A stretch of DNA of 64,000 nt, from positions 3,224,001 to 3,288,000 of the forward strand of contig NZ_CP155793.1 of NCBI RefSeq assembly GCF_039729145.1, written 5' to 3'. The translations under genes and the position numbers were made by a program. The stretch comes from Microbacterium sp. SY138 (GTDB lineage: Bacteria; Actinomycetota; Actinomycetes; Actinomycetales; Microbacteriaceae). Below the pieces are notes generated by a model. The model ran no database searches. It was not told the origin of the DNA and saw only the letters and a list, made by a program, of their open reading frames with translations. Below are positions 58,941 through 64,000 of the stretch, piece by piece. How positions within the stretch are numbered: the first letter of the stretch is position 1; each line of letters starts with the position of its first letter.

Positions 58941-59216
58941 ATGCCCGATCCCCGATTCGAGCTGAGGAAGATCACCGATACCGAGTGGCTGATCCTCGAT
59001 CACCGCTATGCCCAGAATGACTCGCGACGCACGGTCGCGTGCATCTATGAGGTCGATGCCGCGGAGGTGGAGGTCGTCTGGCTGCGAGACCTCCCGCTCG
59101 CGAGTTCGTACATGACTGCCGCCGACGTGTGGGAAGACGTCCAGCGGTTCCATGCGCCGCGCCGCGCCGGCCGACCGATCCCGATCCCGCATCATCCGCC
59201 CCTCGCGACCGCCTGA
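58941..59216 (+). CDS. Small hypothetical protein
   Basis: A 91-aa protein: MPDPRFELRKITDTEWLILD, VACIYEVDAAEVEVVWLRDL, then SSYMTAADVWEDVQRFHAPR and a Pro/His-rich end. The pattern of strands followed by a helix is seen in small actinobacterial proteins of unknown role. GGGAG lies 16 bases upstream, better spaced for a TTG three codons earlier; an ATG at 58863 would add 26 Arg/Gly-rich residues. A strong promoter lies 120 bases upstream, giving a long leader. Confidence 0.65.
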   Translation: MPDPRFELRKITDTEWLILDHRYAQNDSRRTVACIYEVDAAEVEVVWLRDLPLASSYMTAADVWEDVQRFHAPRRAGRPIPIPHHPPLATA

Positions 59217-59339
59217 CCGGGCGATCACGCTCACGCAGGCGGGATTCTCCGCTCGCTCGCGCACCCCTGTCAACGGGCAGACGTGCACGCCTCACAGAGG
59301 CAAGACTGGGCGATCAATCCACCTCGGTGAACGGAGAAC

Positions 59340-59573
59340 ATGATGTCAGACCCGCAGGACCACACGGACGACACACCCGCAGTCGAAGCCCAAGGCATCG
59401 ATCCCGACATGCCCTCGACCGACGACGGCCCCGAGACAGACGAGGACGACGACGAGAACGAGGACGAGAACGACAACCTCGGTGCGGAGAAGGGCAAGGG
59501 CACCCCTCCCACGGTGCCGCCCACGGGCGGTGGCTCCGAGGGTGTTCACGCCGAGGATGCTCGACGCGACTGA
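59340..59573 (+). CDS. Small acidic disordered protein
   Basis: A 77-aa protein of extreme composition: the first two thirds are rich in Asp and Glu (TDEDDDENEDENDN), followed by a Gly/Pro/Thr segment (GKGTPPTVPPTGGG). No fold or family is recognised and it is probably disordered. CGGAG precedes the double ATG. No hairpin or partner gene is evident. Its compositional bias makes it a weaker gene call, but start signal and codon use support it. Confidence 0.58.
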   Translation: MMSDPQDHTDDTPAVEAQGIDPDMPSTDDGPETDEDDDENEDENDNLGAEKGKGTPPTVPPTGGGSEGVHAEDARRD

Positions 59574-59714
59574 CCGGAGTGGAGCGCCGTTGCATGCTCC
59601 CGCTCCAGGGACGGTGACGCGGGCTTCGGGCTCGGGGAAATGGGTGCCGGGCTCGGAGAAGTGAATGGCGGACGGCGGGGACGGGAACGATCTCCGACTG
59701 TTCGCCGATCACTT

Positions 59715-60011
59715 TTAGCCGAGCTGATCGAGGACGAGTTCTCCGCGGGCGTTGAGGTTCTCCATCATCCGCTCGATGCGCTTGGTGTCGATCTCGGGCA
59801 TCTTGGAGCCGTCGAAAGCGAGCGCCAGCGGAATCGCGGGGTGCATCCAGATGGTGAGCCGACCGGCAGGGTTCTTCTCCTCCGGCAGCCACGTCATCAT
59901 GAAGCTCTCGTGTCGACGGAGCTTCGTGCCGATCACGATCTTCAGGTGCGCCAACGTCGCATCGTCGATCACGATCGGAGGGCGTGAACTGTTGTACTCG
60001 AGAGTTCCCAT
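59715..60011 (-). CDS. DUF7882-like small protein
   Basis: A 98-aa protein matching a short actinobacterial family (sometimes mislabelled as ATP-dependent DNA ligase): MGTLEYNSSRPPIVIDDATL, AHLKIVIGTKLRRHESFMMT, IWMHPAIPLALAF. It has no ligase motifs. TATTCT lies exactly six bases before the ATG, so it is probably leaderless. Function unknown. It is convergent with the acidic protein gene and divergent from no obvious partner. Confidence 0.75.
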   Translation of the reverse strand: MGTLEYNSSRPPIVIDDATLAHLKIVIGTKLRRHESFMMTWLPEEKNPAGRLTIWMHPAIPLALAFDGSKMPEIDTKRIERMMENLNARGELVLDQLG

Positions 60012-60017
60012 GCTCCG

Positions 60018-60023
60018 AGAATA
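60018..60023 (-). promoter_or_regulatory. -10 element of the DUF7882-like gene
   Basis: TATTCT on the minus strand, six bases before the ATG, no ribosome-binding site. Confidence 0.42.
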
Positions 60024-60098
60024 CGCGCCTCTGCGCGTCTCCGAGCCCGATGTCGACGCGTGATCGAGGCCGGACGGCCACCACCAGGCAGCCGCCTC

Positions 60099-60623
60099 TC
60101 AGTGTCCGTGCGCAAGCTGTTGGATCAGAACGACAACGCTGCCGAGCGCAACGAGGATTCCGAGTGCGATGGCCTGTTTCCACCATGGAGCGTCGGTCCG
60201 GCGTACGGCCACGTAGCCGATCAGTCCGAGGATCGCGACGTAGGCGATCGATGCGACCGTGAGAGCGGTTCCCAGATCGATCCACCCCAGTACAGCGAGG
60301 AGAAGGACGAGGAGAGGCACCGCCGCTGAAGCCATCGCCGTCCCGGTCAGACGAAGGAGTCGGCCGAACTCGCGGCGGTCAGGGAAGGTCGCATGCACGG
60401 CCAGGTGCGCCAGCAGCTCCGCGACGAATCCGGCGATGGCGATCGCGACGATTCCGACGAGGAGCGTGATGGTCGCGCGACCGGCGTCGGTGTGGGCGAC
60501 GTTCGAGTTCTGGACGAGCACGATGGCGAGCCCCGTGAACGTGGCATAGACCCGCTCCTTGATCGACGCGGTGTCCACCCCCACCTCCTCGTCGTGGGTG
60601 CGCCCGTCGTCGGAAAACTGCAT
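60099..60623 (-). CDS. Hypothetical polytopic membrane protein
   Basis: A 174-aa protein with about five hydrophobic helices (FTGLAIVLVQ; ATITLLVGIVAIAIAGFVAE; MASAAVPLLVLLLAVLGW; TVASIAYVAILGLIGYVAV; AIALGILVALGSVVVLI) and a charged 20-residue N-terminus. No family is recognised. TAATCT lies seven bases before the ATG and no Shine-Dalgarno is seen. It is divergent from another membrane protein gene only 59 bases away. Confidence 0.75.
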   Translation of the reverse strand: MQFSDDGRTHDEEVGVDTASIKERVYATFTGLAIVLVQNSNVAHTDAGRATITLLVGIVAIAIAGFVAELLAHLAVHATFPDRREFGRLLRLTGTAMASAAVPLLVLLLAVLGWIDLGTALTVASIAYVAILGLIGYVAVRRTDAPWWKQAIALGILVALGSVVVLIQQLAHGH

Positions 60624-60670
60624 GCGCCGCAGATTATCAGCCATCCCCCGCGGGCCCATGTCGAATGTCG

Positions 60671-60676
60671 TAGCCT
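60671..60676 (+). promoter_or_regulatory. -10 element of a leaderless membrane protein gene
   Basis: TAGCCT, six bases before the ATG at 60683. Confidence 0.4.
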
Positions 60677-60682
60677 CGACGC

Positions 60683-61726
60683 ATGGTGAGCCCCAGCGAC
60701 AGCGCGGTCGTCGAAGCCCGGTCTGCTCGGCAGACCACGGCCGGACGTTCGCTGGCGGTGATCGGACTGACGATCCCGCTCATGCTTCTGATCGACTACG
60801 CGGTGTCCTACGCAACGGTCGTCGCGCTCTTCGGCGGTCTGCCGTTCGTCCTGATAGCGGCGATCCTCGTCGCGTTCGCCGTGCTCGCAGGCGGTATCGC
60901 TCTCCTGAGCACGGCGTTCACGGGACGGCCGGCGATCTTCGGCGGAGTGGTCGCTGCCGGGGTGCTCACGTGCGCGGGGGCGTTCGGCCTCGTGCACGGC
61001 ATCCTCGGTCCCCTGGCTCTTCAGACCGATGCCCTGCTGCATGTCGCGGTGTGTGCTCTCGCGGCTCTCACGTTGGGAATCTTCCTCGGGCCGATGCCGC
61101 TGCGGGTCGCGGGCGCGGTGTCCGCCGCGGCGCTGGTGGCCGTGCTGGCCCTCGTCCCGACACCGACCGAGACCGCGGCCGTCGATCGCGCGAATGCCGA
61201 GGCCGACCGTTCGGCCGAGGTGAAGGCGAGCTGGATCAGGTCGGGGAAGTTCCCGCTCGTGACCGACCTCGCCGGGTGGTCGAACGTCGAAGTCAGAGCG
61301 ACCGGGACGGATGCCGCCACCTGGGTGCGCAGTGACACCGGCTCCGTCGCACGCATCATCATCCAGTGGAACGCGGTCGAACCCGACCCCCTCGCGCCGT
61401 GCAACTTCATCGGCGGACCTGGGCGGGAGTGGGATCGGGGTCCCGACCAGCTGCCGTCGTGGTGCGTGCGCACAGGCGACCAGTGGTCGCGGTCAGACGG
61501 TACTGCCGTCTACAGCTACGACGCGGGCACCGGCACCACGATGTGGATCATGGCGTTCGGCGGGTACGACGCCGAACGTGTCGGCGGATCGAACGCTGCG
61601 ACCGCGGAGGACATCGCCGCTCTGATCCCGTCGCTGCACCCGATGAGCCGGGAGGACGCGGAGCGCTACCTGCTTCCGACGTTCGACGGCATCGACAGCC
61701 CCGAGGTGCAGACGCCCGACCTGTGA
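60683..61726 (+). CDS. Hypothetical membrane protein with extracytoplasmic domain
   Basis: A 347-aa protein: about five transmembrane helices in residues 22-160, then a soluble domain of 185 residues with two cysteines (APCNFIGG and SWCVRTGD) that could form a disulphide outside the cell. The soluble part (WVRSDTGSVARIIIQWNAV, TTMWIMAFGGYDAERVGG) looks beta-rich. No family recognised. The start has a -10 six bases upstream and no ribosome-binding site. Confidence 0.75.
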   Translation: MVSPSDSAVVEARSARQTTAGRSLAVIGLTIPLMLLIDYAVSYATVVALFGGLPFVLIAAILVAFAVLAGGIALLSTAFTGRPAIFGGVVAAGVLTCAGAFGLVHGILGPLALQTDALLHVAVCALAALTLGIFLGPMPLRVAGAVSAAALVAVLALVPTPTETAAVDRANAEADRSAEVKASWIRSGKFPLVTDLAGWSNVEVRATGTDAATWVRSDTGSVARIIIQWNAVEPDPLAPCNFIGGPGREWDRGPDQLPSWCVRTGDQWSRSDGTAVYSYDAGTGTTMWIMAFGGYDAERVGGSNAATAEDIAALIPSLHPMSREDAERYLLPTFDGIDSPEVQTPDL

Positions 61727-61757
61727 GTCGACGTCACGCGTGAACCCCGCCGCCCGT

Positions 61758-62768
61758 TCAGGCGGAAGGCGCATGGGGCAGTGCCAGATCCACGAGGCTC
61801 ACGACGAACTTCCCCGGCTCCTCGAACATGCACAGGTGTGCGGAGTTCTCGAACCAGACGACGTCCACCGACGGCGCCGACACCTCGTCGATCCAGCGCT
61901 CCACCGGAGCCGTCGGCGTGGTCCAGTCATGGCGTCCGAGGAACTGCAGCATCGGCACCGCGAACGAGGTCTTCGCACGAGCGTCGAAGGACAGCAGCGC
62001 CGGAAGCACGTGGGGCATGGTCACCTGTTGTCCGACGCCGATCAATGCCCGCTCATCAGTCGTGTAATACGGCGACAGTCCGGCCGCGTCCGTGAAGTAG
62101 GCGAAGTCTGAGCGGTAGGCGGAGAGTCCGCCGTAGTGCTGCGCCCATCTCCGGCACGTCACGATGCGCTCGATCGTGAGAGGCTGCGTGCCGGGATACT
62201 CGCCGAGCGACTGCAGTTCGGCGATGGCCTGCTCATTCCCGTCCGTGAGTGCGCTGCGCATCGCGAAACCGAAGCTCTCGGCCTCGTTCTCCGGACCGGA
62301 GATCACCTGCCCGACCCCGATGTAGGCCCAGAGCAGGTCGGGCCGCCGCTCCGCCAGGGTGAGGCCGACGATCGTTCCCCAGCTGTGCCCGAGCACGCCG
62401 ACCGTGCTCACCCCGAGTTCATGCCGGAGCCAGGCGATCAGTTCCTCGAGGTCTTCGACGTACCGCTCGACGCTCAGATCCATCCCGTCGTGCGCCCCCG
62501 CCGCAGACCTCCCACTGGCGCGCTGGTCGTAGTTCACGACGGTGAAGTAGTCCTCGACCGCGCGTTGCCAGATCCACGATGACGGCAGCGAAGGGAGGGC
62601 CGGGCCGCCATGGCAGACGATGAGCACAGGGTTGCGGGTGTCGCGCCCTCGAATCGAGACGAACTGCTCGACGCCGCCGAGCTCGACGAAGGTCGTGCGA
62701 TCGATCGATTCGGGATTCGGGAGGCGGCAGAGATCGGCGATCACTGCGGGGCCGTTTTCGTCGGTCAT
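61758..62768 (-). CDS. Alpha/beta hydrolase of the proline iminopeptidase family
   Basis: A 336-aa hydrolase. HGGP (residues 53-56) forms the oxyanion hole, YDQRASGRS the family-specific segment, and GHSWG holds the nucleophile Ser129; the acid is likely Asp in LGRHDWTTP and the base His in FENSAHLCMFEEP. This is the pattern of proline iminopeptidases, which release N-terminal proline from peptides, though related proteins act on amides or esters. TAGTGT lies six bases before the ATG. It is a separate gene from the DJ-1/TetR pair downstream. Confidence 0.87.
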   Translation of the reverse strand: MTDENGPAVIADLCRLPNPESIDRTTFVELGGVEQFVSIRGRDTRNPVLIVCHGGPALPSLPSSWIWQRAVEDYFTVVNYDQRASGRSAAGAHDGMDLSVERYVEDLEELIAWLRHELGVSTVGVLGHSWGTIVGLTLAERRPDLLWAYIGVGQVISGPENEAESFGFAMRSALTDGNEQAIAELQSLGEYPGTQPLTIERIVTCRRWAQHYGGLSAYRSDFAYFTDAAGLSPYYTTDERALIGVGQQVTMPHVLPALLSFDARAKTSFAVPMLQFLGRHDWTTPTAPVERWIDEVSAPSVDVVWFENSAHLCMFEEPGKFVVSLVDLALPHAPSA

Positions 62769-62774
62769 GCCGTC

Positions 62775-62780
62775 ACACTA
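62775..62780 (-). promoter_or_regulatory. -10 element of the iminopeptidase-like gene
   Basis: TAGTGT on the minus strand, six bases before the ATG, no ribosome-binding site. Confidence 0.42.
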
Positions 62781-62833
62781 GCGAGACGTCGGTACGGTCT
62801 TCCCTCTCGCCGCCCTCTCGCTCGCCGACGCGT

Positions 62834-63517
62834 TCAGAGCAGTGCGGCGACCTTCTCGGCCGTCTCCTTCGCGGAGCCGGGGTTCTGGCCCGTGACGAGA
62901 TTCCCATCGACGACGGCATAGGAGACGAACGGCAGCAGCGCCTTCTCGTACAGGGCGCCGCGCTTCTTCATCTCCTCCTCCGCGTTGTACGGCACGAGCT
63001 TGTCCACACGGGCCAGCACCTCCTCTTGCCAGGCGAAGCCGGTGACCTTGCGACCGTCGACCAGGAGAGAGCCGTCCGAGAGTCGCGTGTTGAGCAGACC
63101 GCAGTAGCCATGGCAGACCGAGGACACGATCCCTCCCCGCTCCCAGATCTCCCGTGTGATCCGCTGCAGGCCTTCACTCTCCGGGAAGTCGTACATCACC
63201 GCGTGACCACCGGTGAAGAAGATCGCGTCGTAGTCGGCGGAATCGACTTGGTCGGGCCGCAGAGTGGTCTCCAGCAACGCCATGCGTGCGGGGTCGGCGC
63301 GCCATGCCTTCGCTGTCTTGTCGTAGCTGGGGAACTTCAGCGACCGGGGCTCCAGCGGCGAGAGCCCGCCAGCCGGACTGACGATCCGCTGCTCGAAACC
63401 TCGCTCCTCGAAAACCTCCCATGCATGGGTGAGTTCCGACAACCAGAGCCCGGTGGGGTGGTCGGGGTCGTCGTAGTGTCCGATGTTGGTGACGACGTGC
63501 AGGATGCGTCTGGTCAT
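62834..63517 (-). CDS. DJ-1/PfpI family protein (Hsp31-like)
   Basis: A 227-aa protein of the class I glutamine-amidotransferase-like DJ-1/PfpI superfamily. The nucleophile Cys135 is followed by His136 (SSVCHGYCG), with a candidate acidic partner near Glu28; AIFFTGGHAVMYDFPES and GFAWQEE are Hsp31/glyoxalase III-like. Such proteins act as chaperones, glutathione-independent glyoxalases or deglycases. Its ATG overlaps the TetR stop (ATGA), so expression is probably controlled by that regulator. Confidence 0.87.
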   Translation of the reverse strand: MTRRILHVVTNIGHYDDPDHPTGLWLSELTHAWEVFEERGFEQRIVSPAGGLSPLEPRSLKFPSYDKTAKAWRADPARMALLETTLRPDQVDSADYDAIFFTGGHAVMYDFPESEGLQRITREIWERGGIVSSVCHGYCGLLNTRLSDGSLLVDGRKVTGFAWQEEVLARVDKLVPYNAEEEMKKRGALYEKALLPFVSYAVVDGNLVTGQNPGSAKETAEKVAALL

Positions 63518-64000
63518 GCGAGTCTCCCGGGGATCGAATCGGCCGCCGATGGCGGTGCCGCACGGGTGGAGATCGCGAAGATCGCCGCAACGGACGACCG
63601 CACCCGCTCAGCCACCGCTTCGGCGGGTTCGGGACGGAACTTGCCGTCGAGGTGCAGGAAGGCGAGGCCGTGGGCCATGCTCCACAGCGCCGTGGACAGG
63701 CTCGGTGCGTCAGCCCCGGGGAACAGCTCTTCGATCGCGTCGTTCAACACGGCGTGCAACCCATGGGACGCCCGCACACGGTCGCTGTCGGATTCGTCGC
63801 ATTCGTTGCCGAACATCAGCCGGAAGACCGCGGGACGACGCAAGGCGAAGGTCACATAGGCGATTCCGAGCTGCGTGATGACGGCGGGCGCCGGCGAGGC
63901 GGCGGGGACTCGGTCCAGAGCGGCGGCGAGGTCGGCCTGCAGGTCCTTGAAACCTTCGACCGCGACGGCGGAGTCCAAGGCCTCCCGGTCGGCGAAGTGC
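63514..64000 (-). CDS. TetR family regulator, 5' end beyond the window
   Basis: Partial gene: the visible 161 codons start in HFADREALDSAVAVEGF, the end of a TetR helix-turn-helix, and continue through a TetR_C ligand domain (ITQLGIAYVTFALRRPAVFR, LSTALWSMAHGLAFLHLDGK). The DNA-binding N-terminus lies past position 64000. It overlaps the DJ-1 gene by four bases and presumably represses it. Confidence 0.85.
   Translation of the reverse strand, partial: HFADREALDSAVAVEGFKDLQADLAAALDRVPAASPAPAVITQLGIAYVTFALRRPAVFRLMFGNECDESDSDRVRASHGLHAVLNDAIEELFPGADAPSLSTALWSMAHGLAFLHLDGKFRPEPAEAVAERVRSSVAAIFAISTRAAPPSAADSIPGRLA

Overview
The window reads as chromosome of a high-GC actinobacterium, most likely a Microbacteriaceae member close to Microbacterium (inference). 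The basis is the roughly 70% G+C coding style, frequent GTG starts, many ATGA-type start/stop overlaps, a mixture of SD-led and apparently leaderless genes, and families typical of that group (paired YhgE/Pip proteins, a DUF7882-like protein, a YbdK-type ligase, a PaaX-type regulator). There are no rRNA genes, CRISPR arrays, transposases, phage modules or origins. The only RNA gene I can support is one tRNA-Cys.

Layout. 1-8.8 kb is nitrogen and amino-acid catabolism: a TetR/decarboxylase pair divergent from an agmatine deiminase/amidase pair, then a tryptophan-to-anthranilate operon (tryptophan dioxygenase, amidohydrolase, kynureninase, PaaX-type regulator). 8.9-12.7 kb holds small stress, metal and translation-associated proteins: an EF-G-binding-like zinc protein, a Cys/Met-rich copper protein, CsbD, a 54-aa membrane peptide, a Rho-N-like protein and a glutamate-cysteine ligase homologue. 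12.8-18.2 kb has an MFS exporter overlapping a GH114-like lipoprotein, an AraC/phytanoyl-dioxygenase pair, and a haem-oxygenase-like oxidase overlapping a CDGSH protein. 18.2-30 kb has ctaB, a YggS PLP-homeostasis protein, a gabT-like aminotransferase, a HAD phosphatase, a GAPDH paralogue with a glutamine amidotransferase, an AhpD/AraC pair, a DegT aminotransferase, the tRNA, and a MocR regulator with its aminotransferase.

30-45 kb holds an ene-reductase, two MarR paralogues and a DHA2 exporter behind a 40-bp palindrome. It also has a glycosyltransferase, oleate hydratase, a frameshifted methyltransferase, a toxin-antitoxin-like pair, a two-component system with an LCP cell-wall ligase, and an MFS transporter. 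45-64 kb holds a sulfatase with its formylglycine-generating enzyme, a GNAT-VOC fusion, an SDR, two YhgE/Pip proteins with a TetR regulator, a BLUF photosensor operon, a ThrE-type exporter, several small unknown proteins, hydrolases, and a TetR gene cut by the window end.

How it fits together. Three near-identical palindromes (core TTTTGRC-ATAG-GYCAAAA) lie upstream of yggS/gabT, of the HAD/GAPDH pair and of the mocR gene itself. They suggest one MocR-controlled regulon spanning 10 kb. A second recurring feature is a TANNNT hexamer exactly six bases before the start codon of many genes that lack a ribosome-binding site, the signature of leaderless transcripts. A third is short tandem repeats (8-16 bp) abutting stop codons at five or more loci. 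All functional names come from reading motifs and family resemblance; no database search was run.
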